Shown: positions 7,510 through 15,288, counted from the stretch's first letter. The stretch: 16,260 bases of DNA from Candidatus Kuenenia stuttgartensis (GCA_945872325.1 CAMBZY010000016.1:1-16260), one strand, 5' to 3'. The notes: generated by a model not told the origin, from the letters alone. Numbers and translations are program-made.

Positions 7510-7764
7510 TCAGGCAGGAATTTCGGTCAGAATGTTGATCCGGCGACCTTCCTGGTCGAACTTCACAATCCCGTCCTTCAGTGCGAACAGGGTGTAATCG
7601 CGACCCACACCAACATTCTTTCCAGGGACCCAGCGTGTACCAACCTGGCGAACCAGAATCGAACCTGTGGTGGCGAACTGGCCACCGTACATTTTGATTC
7701 CGCGACGCTGAGCATTCGAATCGCGACCGTTGCGGCTCGAGCCCTGACCCTTCTTGTGTGCCAT
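7510..7764 (-). CDS. rpmA: 50S ribosomal protein L27
   Basis: This 84-residue large-subunit ribosomal protein has a flexible N-terminus that reaches the peptidyl transferase centre. Seen: MAHKKGQGSSRNGRDSNAQR at the N-terminus, RRGIKMYGGQ, then GSILVRQVGTRWVPG and NVGVGRDYTLFAL, all diagnostic for L27. The start at 7762-7764 gives the canonical AHKKG N-terminus and has AAGG eight bases upstream. The frame is open 20 codons further to a GTG at 7822-7824, but that adds no Prp-type cleavage sequence, so it is not used. The usual partner rplU (L21) is not adjacent: an unrelated gene starts divergently upstream. A good sigma-70-like promoter (7871-7900) and a strong terminator frame the gene, so it appears monocistronic with a leader of about 100 nt. 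Confidence 0.98.
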   Translation of the reverse strand: MAHKKGQGSSRNGRDSNAQRRGIKMYGGQFATTGSILVRQVGTRWVPGKNVGVGRDYTLFALKDGIVKFDQEGRRINILTEIPA

Positions 7765-7870
7765 TTTTTCAGCCTTGAGTTTGTTGATGAACAGCCCGCG
7801 CTGCAAATCAATCAGTCCAGCCACGCGCAGAAACTAGGCGCGGCAATGAATGGTTTCTTTCGATGCTCCT

Positions 7871-7900
7871 ATTATGATCGTCGTCATACCAGTTTGGCAA
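7871..7900 (-). promoter_or_regulatory. Probable sigma-70-type promoter of rpmA
   Basis: On the minus strand TTGCCA (7895-7900) and CATAAT (7871-7876) each match consensus at five of six positions, with an 18-base spacer. Transcription would start near 7864, giving a leader of about 100 nt before the L27 ATG. The leader can form a GC-rich hairpin around GCCGCGC / GCGCGTGGC. Confidence 0.6.
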
Positions 7901-7953
7901 GTCCAAAATTTGTCGCCCATCTTCCAAATTTCCATCCTTGGCGATTAATCCAG

Positions 7954-7984
7954 TTGGGCGATCCACCCTCCATCTGCCTATAAT
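7954..7984 (+). promoter_or_regulatory. Probable promoter of the exonuclease-ligase operon (leaderless)
   Basis: A perfect -10 box, TATAAT (7979-7984), ends nine bases before the exonuclease ATG at 7994. A weak -35, TTGGGC (7954-7959), lies 19 bases upstream. Transcription would then begin at or within a few bases of the ATG, and no Shine-Dalgarno is present, so the mRNA would be leaderless or nearly so. Confidence 0.5.
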
Positions 7985-7993
7985 CACTTCACC

Positions 7994-9067
7994 ATGAACC
8001 CAATTCTGGAACTCACCGACCGTGGTTTCTTCTGCCCACCAGGCGATTTTTACGTCGACCCCTGGAAGCCCGTCGATCGAGCCATCATCACCCACGCCCA
8101 TGCCGATCACGCCCGACCTGGCCATCGCCATTACCTCACCACCACCGAAGGCCTCGGTGTTCTCAAACATCGTATGCCAGCCAATTCCCAGATCAGTGCC
8201 GTGCCTTATGGTGAACAGGTAAACTACAACGGCGTAACGATTTCCCTCCATCCTGCCGGCCATGTTCTCGGCTCGGCTCAGGTCCGTATCGAACATCGCG
8301 GCCAAATTGCCGTAATCACCGGCGATTACAAAACCGAGCCCGACCGAACCTGCACCACCTTTGAACCCATACCGTGCCACCTGCTCGTGAGCGAGTCGAC
8401 TTTCGCCCTCCCAATTTACCACTGGCAGCCTCAGTCAGAAATTTTCGACCAAATCAACCATTGGTGGAAAACCAATCAGTCGAATGGGCTGGCAAGCATC
8501 CTGATGGCCTACTCGCTCGGCAAAGCCCAGAGGCTTCTGGCCGGCATCGACCCCACCATTGGCTCGATTTATTGCCACGGAGCCGTTGAGCCCCTGAATG
8601 CCGTTTATCGCGATTATGGGATTGCTCTGCCTCCGACTCAATATGTCTCGGAAACGGCTCGTGACGCCAAATCGAAAAAGACGGATCCCCAATGGTCGCA
8701 ATCACTTGTCATTGCACCGCCTGCCGCTCTTGGCTCGACCTGGATGCGCCGGTTCAGCCCGTTTTCCACCGCTTTTGCATCCGGTTGGATGACCATCCGT
8801 GGAGCCCGCAGGCGTCAATCGCTCGACAAAGGTTTCGTGCTCTCTGACCACGCCGACTGGAACGGTCTCGTCGCCTCCATAAAAGCTACCGGAGCCGAGC
8901 AAGTCTGGTTGACCCATGGCTATTCCGCCACTTTGGCCCGCTATCTGTGTGGGATCGGAATTGAGGCAAAATCGGTTGACACCCACTTTACGGGCGAATC
9001 CGGGTCGTCTGATCCAGAACTGACCAGTTCAGCACCGGAACCTCAAGAATCGGCAGGCGACTCATGA
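7994..9067 (+). CDS. Ligase-associated DNA exonuclease (metallo-beta-lactamase / beta-CASP fold)
   Basis: This 357-residue metal-dependent nuclease belongs to the SNM1/Artemis-like group that bacteria encode next to ATP-dependent DNA ligases. It probably trims DNA ends before sealing. Seen: the metal-binding HAHADH (34-39), HPAGHVLGSAQ with His90 (86-96), TGDYK with Asp111 (109-113), the family motif SLGKAQR (174-180), and near the C-terminus LSDHADW and LTHGY, which complete the lactamase-type metal site. The last 25 or so residues are an acidic Ser/Pro tail. The ATG at 7994 has no Shine-Dalgarno, but a perfect TATAAT ends nine bases before it. The stop overlaps the ligase ATG by 4 nt (ATGA), so the two are translationally coupled. 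The DEXH helicase and phosphoesterase that often complete this cluster are not in the window. Confidence 0.92.
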   Translation: MNPILELTDRGFFCPPGDFYVDPWKPVDRAIITHAHADHARPGHRHYLTTTEGLGVLKHRMPANSQISAVPYGEQVNYNGVTISLHPAGHVLGSAQVRIEHRGQIAVITGDYKTEPDRTCTTFEPIPCHLLVSESTFALPIYHWQPQSEIFDQINHWWKTNQSNGLASILMAYSLGKAQRLLAGIDPTIGSIYCHGAVEPLNAVYRDYGIALPPTQYVSETARDAKSKKTDPQWSQSLVIAPPAALGSTWMRRFSPFSTAFASGWMTIRGARRRQSLDKGFVLSDHADWNGLVASIKATGAEQVWLTHGYSATLARYLCGIGIEAKSVDTHFTGESGSSDPELTSSAPEPQESAGDS

Positions 9068-10713
9068 AAAAATTCGCCGAGCTTTATGCCGCTCTTGACG
9101 AGTCCACCAAAACCACCGTCAAAGTCGCGGCACTGGTCGATTATTTCCGAAATGCAACCGCCTCCGACTCAGCCTGGGCCATTTCATTTTTGATCGGACG
9201 CAAGCCTCGACAGGTAGTTCCATCTAAATTATTGCGTGAATGGGCCGCTGAACTGGCTGAAATTCCGCTCTGGCTCTTTGAAGAATCGTACCACGCCGTG
9301 GGCGATCTGGCTGAAACGATTGCATTATTGCTGCCATCACCAAACATTGACGACCTGATCCAGAAATCTCTGACAGACTGGGTCGAAAACCAATTACAAA
9401 TCATGGCAAAGATGCCAGAACAGGACAAAAAACAAGCCTTGATTCAATCATGGCAGTCCATGACCATTCCTGAACGATTTATCTGGAATAAATTGATCAC
9501 AGGCGCATTTCGGGTCGGAGTTTCTCAAAGTCTTGTGACACGAGCATTAAGCGAACTCACGGGCATCGAAGCGGCTGTTCTGGCGCATCGAATGATGGGC
9601 GATTGGCAGCCAAGTCCGGAATTCTATTTTAAACTCACGCAAGCAGAATCACACGAAACCGACCCAAAACAGCTTTACCCATTTTATCTGGCGCATCCAC
9701 TGGAACAGCCTCTCGAAGAATTGGGCGAGCCCGGCGAATGGTCCGCCGAATGGAAATGGGATGGAATTCGTTCACAATTGATCCGCCGAAACGGACAGAC
9801 CCACATCTGGTCGCGTGGCGAAGAACTCGTCACAGAACGCTATCCCGAATTGCATCCTCTAGCAGAGTTATTACCTGACGGTACGGTCATCGACGGCGAG
9901 TTGCTTCCCTGGGATTTCAATTCCAATTTGCCCCTCCCGTTCACAGCCCTCCAAAAGCGGATCGGGAGAAAGACTGTCACAAAGAAGTTGTTGGCTGAAA
10001 TACCAGTTGTCATTGTCGCTTATGACCTTCTGGAGCACGAAAGTGTTGATATCAGGCCTCTTCCGTTCCATGAACGGCGGTCGAAACTCGAATCCATGAT
10101 CCGAAACATGGCTGAATCAAATCACATGAAAGTTTCGCCCGTCGTGAATTTTAATCTATGGGATGAACTAGTGGAGGCTCGCTCAAACTCTCGTCAGCAA
10201 ATGGTCGAAGGCCTGATGCTTAAACGACAGGATTCCCCTTATCGTGTGGGCCGAAAACGCGGCGACTGGTGGAAATGGAAAGTCCAGCCCCTGAGTATGG
10301 ACTGCATCATGACCATGGCCCAGCGCGGAAGTGGCCGGCGGGCCAGTCTTTACAGCGATTACACATTCGCCGTCTGGGACAAGCCAGGCGGGTCGCTTGT
10401 GACCGTTGCCAAAGCCTATTCCGGGCTGACCGATGCTGAGATTGGCAAAATTGACGCCTTTGTGAAAAAGAATACAACCGACAAATTCGGGCCAGTCAGG
10501 GCTGTCAAACCAGAGATTGTGATGGAACTTGCATTTGAGGCGATCCAGCTTTCGCCTCGCCACAAATCCGGCATCGCCGTACGATTTCCACGAATTGTGA
10601 GAATTCGCGACGACAAGAAACCCGAAGATGCCGACACTCTTGATAATTTAAAACAATTACTGGCCAGTTTTACACAAGATTCATCCCTCAATGAAAGTCC
10701 TGAAAGCGAATAA
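9064..10713 (+). CDS. ATP-dependent DNA ligase
   Basis: This 549-residue enzyme seals DNA nicks through an enzyme-AMP intermediate; bacterial members act in repair beside the replicative NAD-dependent LigA. Seen: an N-terminal all-helical DNA-binding domain (about 1-200); then the nucleotidyltransferase core with motif I KWDGIR (231-236, Lys231 being the AMP acceptor), RGEELVTERYPEL (251-263), motif III VIDGELLPW (275-283), motif IV EGLMLKR (382-388) and motif V WWKWKV (402-407); then an OB-fold domain with the late motif AVRFPRIVRIRDDK (505-518). Size and order fit the bacterial cluster-type ligase found with the exonuclease. No polymerase or 3'-phosphoesterase domain is fused, so it is not a LigD of the Ku pathway, and no ku gene is in the window. 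It overlaps the exonuclease stop by 4 nt and is followed after three bases by the GGQ-protein gene. Confidence 0.95.
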   Translation: MKKFAELYAALDESTKTTVKVAALVDYFRNATASDSAWAISFLIGRKPRQVVPSKLLREWAAELAEIPLWLFEESYHAVGDLAETIALLLPSPNIDDLIQKSLTDWVENQLQIMAKMPEQDKKQALIQSWQSMTIPERFIWNKLITGAFRVGVSQSLVTRALSELTGIEAAVLAHRMMGDWQPSPEFYFKLTQAESHETDPKQLYPFYLAHPLEQPLEELGEPGEWSAEWKWDGIRSQLIRRNGQTHIWSRGEELVTERYPELHPLAELLPDGTVIDGELLPWDFNSNLPLPFTALQKRIGRKTVTKKLLAEIPVVIVAYDLLEHESVDIRPLPFHERRSKLESMIRNMAESNHMKVSPVVNFNLWDELVEARSNSRQQMVEGLMLKRQDSPYRVGRKRGDWWKWKVQPLSMDCIMTMAQRGSGRRASLYSDYTFAVWDKPGGSLVTVAKAYSGLTDAEIGKIDAFVKKNTTDKFGPVRAVKPEIVMELAFEAIQLSPRHKSGIAVRFPRIVRIRDDKKPEDADTLDNLKQLLASFTQDSSLNESPESE

Positions 10714-10716
10714 CCG

Positions 10717-11250
10717 ATGAATCTTCAAAATCGACCCGAAGCCCGCCCCCATCCTGCTGCTCTGCCGGAAACTGAGCTTGAGAATCAGTGCACCATCCGA
10801 TTCGAGCGCCGCAGTGGGCCCGGTGGACAAAACAAAAACAAGGTGGAAACGGCCGTCATTTTCGAACATAAGCCGACTGGAATTCGTGCAGAAGCCAATG
10901 AAAAGCGTTATCAGGGCGAGAATCGCGAAGAGGCCCTGAAACGCCTTCGATTTAAACTGGCGATCCATGAACGCACACCTGCCACAGTCGAAGACTCTCC
11001 ATCTCCATTATGGAAGTCACGGATCGTCAAGGGTGGAAAGATCTCGCTGAACCCGAAAAACCCCGACTTTTCCGCACTTCTGGCAGAATCGCTCGACTTC
11101 GCATCCGTTTGCAACTGGGACGCCAAATCCACCGCCCTGATCTTGAATTGCACCACATCACAGCTCATTAAATTCTGGAAAGACTTCCCGGAAGCCATCA
11201 TCATGGTCAATCGCGAACGCCAGAATCTCGGGCTTTCGAATTATTTGTGA
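10717..11250 (+). CDS. Release-factor-like GGQ protein with C-terminal helical domain
   Basis: This 177-residue protein has the catalytic domain of class I release factors, which triggers peptidyl-tRNA hydrolysis in the ribosome. Seen: IRFERRSGPGGQNKNKVETA (27-46) with the universal GGQ at 36-38, then the beta strand VIFEHKPTGIRAE and the helix around NREEALKRLRFKL. It lacks the codon-reading domains of RF1/RF2, so it cannot be a normal termination factor. It also lacks the long Lys/Arg-rich tail by which ArfB enters the mRNA channel. Residues from about 120 form a helical segment with an HTH-like look (DAKSTALILNCTTSQLIKF). It could be a rescue hydrolase, an RF-H relative or a planctomycete-specific family. 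The start three bases after the ligase stop implies cotranscription. Its last 10 bases overlap the 3' end of the convergent gene. Confidence 0.85.
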   Translation: MNLQNRPEARPHPAALPETELENQCTIRFERRSGPGGQNKNKVETAVIFEHKPTGIRAEANEKRYQGENREEALKRLRFKLAIHERTPATVEDSPSPLWKSRIVKGGKISLNPKNPDFSALLAESLDFASVCNWDAKSTALILNCTTSQLIKFWKDFPEAIIMVNRERQNLGLSNYL

Positions 11251-12791
11251 GTTGCATTTTCAGTCAGTCGCGGGTCGCTCAGATCAAGCCGGTAAAGCAT
11301 CTGATTATAATCATATCGTGGAGTCGGATGCTCATTGCCTGAGAAAAGCGTCGTGTAAGTTCCTTCCAAATAGATCGTCCTGCCGTCCCCAGAGTCCAGT
11401 TCTGCATGATGCGCCACATTATAAAAGCTGTATTTATCATGCGTCAGAATTTTAATGGCATTTTTCCAGGGGCCCAACTTGTCTTCAGACTCGGCAATCC
11501 AGATTTCTCCCAATAGTGACGGCTTTCCATAAATTTGCCCAAATACCATCAACCACTTCTTGCGATACTTGTTCCAAGACACAGTCCCACGTGCTGTTGT
11601 AATGGATTCACCAGTTTTTGATTTGAGTTGAATCGGGCATTCTTCAATCTGGATCTGCTTTTTTCCAATCCATTCCTGCTGAGTCTTCTGATCCCAGGCC
11701 TTGGACTTTCGCCTCCACTGAAATTGCAACTTACCTGCCATATCCCGATCAATCGCTTCCGTACCCGGCTTTGGGCCCGATTTCACACAGGTCCAATATT
11801 CATACTTTTCCGGGTCAGAATAATCGGCCAATGTCGCCTTCACCCGGCAATAAGGAAATGGATCTGCGAAATAAATCCATTCCTGACCATTTTCACTCAA
11901 TTTCAAGTCATGCGAGCCATCCGGTGGCCCAATCGGTTCAGGGCCAAATGTCACCAACGATTCGAACAGATTTTTCTGATCATTCCACACCGCCACGCCT
12001 CGTTGATAAGTCTCCAGCGGAGGCTTGATTTTGGCATACCAGCAAACCAGTTTTTCATTTCCATCCGAATCCCTCACCGTCGTCATGGCGCTTGCCCAGG
12101 TGGGGCCATCGCCTTTCATCCTGCAAGTTTCGGCTGCAAATCCCGTCGTTTTATCTGTAAAATACCGGATTGGAATCGACGATTCCGGATTCCATCTCTC
12201 AGGCCCAGGAATTGAACTACGAGCCGATGGTGAATGAAAATTCCCCAACGGATAGCTCAGCCGACTCGTATCACCCCAAAGCCAGTGCAACTCGTTTTTA
12301 TACGGCGTCATCTGAACGGAATCCTGGCCAATCACTCTGGCACGGGTGATTGCATTTGGATCATCCGCTGAAATCAGTCCTGCCGACTGACTTTCAGCCA
12401 ATCGGCCTGCCCCGGTGATTCGATAGAGGCGCTCTGCAATCTGAGTTCGTTTCAACTTCCATTGCACCCGAACACCTGAAACAACCTTTTCTTTACGCCC
12501 TTTAAAACCAAATCCATCCGCCTGTATTTCATAACCATGAGATTTGACCTGAAAAAACACTTCCTCACCTGCCAACTCCGGCTCATTCCAGGCAGTTATT
12601 CCATGATTATCCGTAATATGAGTCACCTGATGAACCGTCGATATTTCCACAAGCGGCACAGGCCGATTTGTCGCTTCATCGACCACCTGAATTACAAACG
12701 GCTTTTCAGGACGTGTGGGCTGCCCATTGACGACAACCCACGAACTCAACAACAACAGAGCCAGTTGCAATCGCTTGATCACAATTCGCAT
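11241..12791 (-). CDS. Secreted beta-propeller-like protein with carboxypeptidase-regulatory-like domain
   Basis: This 516-residue exported protein has no function I can name. Seen: a signal peptide (basic RIVIKR then hydrophobic LALLLLSSWVVV, likely cleaved near residue 23-24); a beta-sandwich similar to carboxypeptidase regulatory domains (about 33-115, with VDEATNRPVPLVEI); and then a repetitive, Trp/Tyr-rich region. In that region DSVQMTPYKNELHWLWGDT (157-175, WGDT at 172-175) and RYDYNQMLYRLDLSD near the C-terminus recall DUF4185 or GH43-like five-bladed propellers that bind or cleave glycans. The start is the ATG at 12789-12791, one base after the upstream stop, because AGGTGA lies five bases before it; a GTG at 12798-12800 is part of that Shine-Dalgarno. 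It is therefore coupled to the upstream hydrolase. The 3' end overlaps the convergent release-factor-like gene by 10 bases. A role in carbohydrate breakdown is inference. Confidence 0.82.
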   Translation of the reverse strand: MRIVIKRLQLALLLLSSWVVVNGQPTRPEKPFVIQVVDEATNRPVPLVEISTVHQVTHITDNHGITAWNEPELAGEEVFFQVKSHGYEIQADGFGFKGRKEKVVSGVRVQWKLKRTQIAERLYRITGAGRLAESQSAGLISADDPNAITRARVIGQDSVQMTPYKNELHWLWGDTSRLSYPLGNFHSPSARSSIPGPERWNPESSIPIRYFTDKTTGFAAETCRMKGDGPTWASAMTTVRDSDGNEKLVCWYAKIKPPLETYQRGVAVWNDQKNLFESLVTFGPEPIGPPDGSHDLKLSENGQEWIYFADPFPYCRVKATLADYSDPEKYEYWTCVKSGPKPGTEAIDRDMAGKLQFQWRRKSKAWDQKTQQEWIGKKQIQIEECPIQLKSKTGESITTARGTVSWNKYRKKWLMVFGQIYGKPSLLGEIWIAESEDKLGPWKNAIKILTHDKYSFYNVAHHAELDSGDGRTIYLEGTYTTLFSGNEHPTPRYDYNQMLYRLDLSDPRLTENATHK

Positions 12792-12792
12792 T

Positions 12793-15243
12793 TTATTCAC
12801 CTGAGATCAGCCATTTCGCAATCGTCTGGGCATCAGGTTTTGCCTTATTGGAATCCTGTTTGAGCTGACTTTCAGCACCTTCAAACCGGAATATTGACTC
12901 CAGCTTCTGAGCATCAAAGCTGCGCGAAGGTGCAGAAATCCAGACAGGATTCGGAGAGCACAGGCTGGCGGCTCCTTGCAGTCCACCTGCTTGAGCCCAA
13001 CCGGAGAACTTCAGGCGTGATGGGTATTTGCCGTTTTCTTGCTGATCGTCCCAGCCATCAATCGAGACAAATGTACGCCCCAGACCACTCAAAACAGGCC
13101 GAATCCAAAGGGCGAGTGATCCACCGCCCTGAATGCCTGCCAGGTGGACGAGACGCGTGGACTGACGGCTTTTAGCAAATGCAACCACCGTGGCCAGATC
13201 CTGCGCCTGATCCTGTGCAAGTGTCAGGTTGTAGCAGTCGTAATGTGCGGTTTGAGGACGTTTTGTGGATGGATCCAAGCCGTCGAACGAAGCACCGACA
13301 TACAGGGGATCGTAAGCCAGAACTGATGCCCCGGATTTCAATATCGCCTGTGCCATCGGATTCAATTTCCCGTTCTGATCCAACAGACCGGCGATCCCAA
13401 GTGGCGAAGTCTGGACAACGCTGACTCCATTAAACCGGTCAGGACGCAGTTCGACTACGGGAATGGCATCCTTCTCGATTTTTCGGCCCACGAAAAACCT
13501 CTGAATCTGCACACCTTCCTGAAACAGGTCGGTTTGCACCACAGTGGATGTCAATTGATTGGCCGATGGCTCCAGAACACCAGTCCGCACGCGGTGAGCG
13601 GTTTCAATCAGCTTGCGATTAGCTTGCCATTCCACGCTTGTGACGGGTGAAAGCAGCTTTTCAAGTTGGCGTTTCTGGGCTGAAATCAAGTCGCGTTCGA
13701 GTTGCTCCGGCGATTTCATTTCCGAAGCGATTTTCTTATCCGCAGCGACAGTTGAAAGCGTTTCGGCGGTTTCAATCGTCAGTTCCGGCTCGCGTAAGGC
13801 ATTCGTTTCAGGCACATTTTGCAACCATCGTGCAAAGAACGGATAAACCGCATTTCGCGAGACCTTATTGTAATTATGGTCGAAGTTGAATATGGACGAG
13901 ACAATCAGATCGCTTCGTCCATATAGCCCGTAAACCTTTTCCAGAGTGGGATGCACAATGGTCATTGTATTTTTGGTCCAGTCGCCGGTTGCACCCACAA
14001 TTCGCATCGGCTTGGGGGCAAACATGGCACCAATTTCAACATTATCTGTGCCCACCCGCATTCCAGATGCATTTTCACAGACGCATCCACCTTGAAATCC
14101 TTCAGAAATCATCACCACAGGAGCAGCGGTCGCAATTCGGTCGTCCACCGCATTTAATAGAAATGTCTGAGTACCACCGCCAGATTCGCCGGTACAACCC
14201 AACCGTGCAGAATCAACGTCAGGCAGGCTTTCAAGCCAGTCCAGCGAGCGAATGGTATTAAATGTCTGAAATCCGACCAGATTCAATCCCCAGCGATTGA
14301 GTTGATCGTTTGAAAATTCGTGTTTAAACTGCTTGGAATCGTTATATCCAACCATGTCGTGCATGAAGACAATAAATCCGAGCTTCGCCAGACGAATGCA
14401 ACGCGCCTGAACCGCTTCATTCATACGTCCGTCCGCATGATGCCCGTGTGGCGACAATATGGCTGGCAGCTTACCGGTCAGATTTTTTGGTCGATAAAGA
14501 TTGCCGCTCAAATGAAATCCTGGAAGGGTTTCAAGAGCCACTTTTTCGATGGTGTAATCACCACGGTCGAGCTTTCCAAAAACCTTTGGATGCAGTGGCG
14601 ACTTGGGCCACATCGGCCAGAGCCCGTTCGTCACCAGAATCTGTTCGCGAAGCTCTTTTCGGCGGCTTTCCCATTGCTTCAACGTTGCTGGGGGCTGAAA
14701 GTTTACACCTTCGCGATTGGTTCGAATATTCGTACGGCGAGCATCAGGCGAGATTTCTGTGTTGCCTGATAAAAGTCTGCCCGCAACATTCAAAGCATCG
14801 GGATTGCCTGTTAATACAACCCAGGCCGGTGCATAAACCGGCGTTTTCGACTTGTTTTTCTTGTCGTTCTGGGCTGCTGGCTCTGTCACGGTTATTTGAA
14901 TTTTATAACCAAGCCCGGGGGTCAGCTTGAGATTCCCAATTTCGCGCAATTTCCAGCTCTTCATCAACGGTTCGGAAATCTTCCCCGCCTTCAGTTCGAT
15001 CACGTGATTGGAAGCAATGGATGCCGTCCATTCGCGACCAGTCGGGTCAATCGCCAGAATCTGGAACGGTTTTAACGAAGTCTGAGAACTTGTGGGGACA
15101 ATGAATGAGGCTTCATCTTCAAGGATCGAAAAACCGGATTTGATCACCAACGATGATGGCTGATCCGTGCTTTGAGCGTGAGTTAGCACGACGGCTGAAA
15201 AAATTGCCAACACGGCAATCAAGGCTGACTTTAGGCGATTCAT
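12793..15243 (-). CDS. Secreted large alpha/beta-hydrolase with a second, degenerate hydrolase domain
   Basis: This 816-residue exported protein carries an acetyl-esterase-like alpha/beta-hydrolase (Abhydrolase_7 / COG1506-like by eye). Seen: a signal peptide (RLKSALIAVLAIFSAVVLTHA, residues 3-23); an N-terminal beta-rich region to about 150; and a hydrolase domain about 190-475 with SPHGHHADGR (264-273, oxyanion side), the nucleophile elbow GESGGG with Ser354 (352-357), a likely acid Asp421 in TGDWT and a likely base His456 in FDHNYN. After a charged helical linker (about 505-550) a second region repeats the fold pattern: VLAYDPLYVGAS (641-652) and LAGIQGGGSLAL (701-712), where the elbow has Gln705 in place of Ser. 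The second domain is thus probably non-catalytic. The ATG at 15241-15243 has a poor Shine-Dalgarno. The stop lies one base before the ATG of the propeller-like gene, so the two are coupled. Substrate unknown; a polysaccharide ester is the family-based guess. Confidence 0.87.
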   Translation of the reverse strand: MNRLKSALIAVLAIFSAVVLTHAQSTDQPSSLVIKSGFSILEDEASFIVPTSSQTSLKPFQILAIDPTGREWTASIASNHVIELKAGKISEPLMKSWKLREIGNLKLTPGLGYKIQITVTEPAAQNDKKNKSKTPVYAPAWVVLTGNPDALNVAGRLLSGNTEISPDARRTNIRTNREGVNFQPPATLKQWESRRKELREQILVTNGLWPMWPKSPLHPKVFGKLDRGDYTIEKVALETLPGFHLSGNLYRPKNLTGKLPAILSPHGHHADGRMNEAVQARCIRLAKLGFIVFMHDMVGYNDSKQFKHEFSNDQLNRWGLNLVGFQTFNTIRSLDWLESLPDVDSARLGCTGESGGGTQTFLLNAVDDRIATAAPVVMISEGFQGGCVCENASGMRVGTDNVEIGAMFAPKPMRIVGATGDWTKNTMTIVHPTLEKVYGLYGRSDLIVSSIFNFDHNYNKVSRNAVYPFFARWLQNVPETNALREPELTIETAETLSTVAADKKIASEMKSPEQLERDLISAQKRQLEKLLSPVTSVEWQANRKLIETAHRVRTGVLEPSANQLTSTVVQTDLFQEGVQIQRFFVGRKIEKDAIPVVELRPDRFNGVSVVQTSPLGIAGLLDQNGKLNPMAQAILKSGASVLAYDPLYVGASFDGLDPSTKRPQTAHYDCYNLTLAQDQAQDLATVVAFAKSRQSTRLVHLAGIQGGGSLALWIRPVLSGLGRTFVSIDGWDDQQENGKYPSRLKFSGWAQAGGLQGAASLCSPNPVWISAPSRSFDAQKLESIFRFEGAESQLKQDSNKAKPDAQTIAKWLISGE
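12797..12802 (-). promoter_or_regulatory. Shine-Dalgarno that fixes the propeller-gene start
   Basis: AGGTGA on the minus strand ends five bases before the ATG at 12789-12791. It lies inside the last codons of the upstream hydrolase gene. Because it contains the alternative GTG start (12798-12800), it argues for the ATG. Confidence 0.6.
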
Positions 15244-15273
15244 GGTGATCTGGGACCTGAGATTGTGGGCGGA

Positions 15274-15288
15274 TGGTTTTCAAAACCA
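15274..15288. promoter_or_regulatory. 15-base palindrome in a divergent promoter region
   Basis: TGGTTTTCAAAACCA has perfect 7-bp arms around one central base. It lies between the divergent hydrolase and amidohydrolase-like genes, 31 bases before the hydrolase ATG. A possible minus-strand -10 box, TATGAT (15301-15306), lies just upstream of it, which would place the palindrome at an operator-like position. No protein partner can be named, and chance is possible. Confidence 0.3.

Noticed and set aside
7765..7824. 20-codon in-frame extension of L27, possibly a cleaved N-terminus as in Firmicutes
   Set aside because: The extension contains LIDLQ but lacks the FF-A cleavage context directly before the HKKG, and a Shine-Dalgarno sits right before the canonical ATG.
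7808..8422. 204-codon open frame on the minus strand
   Set aside because: Antisense to the exonuclease with its HAHADH motif; no recognisable protein features.
12792..12800. GTG start for the propeller-like protein
   Set aside because: The GTG is inside the AGGTGA Shine-Dalgarno that serves the ATG nine bases downstream.
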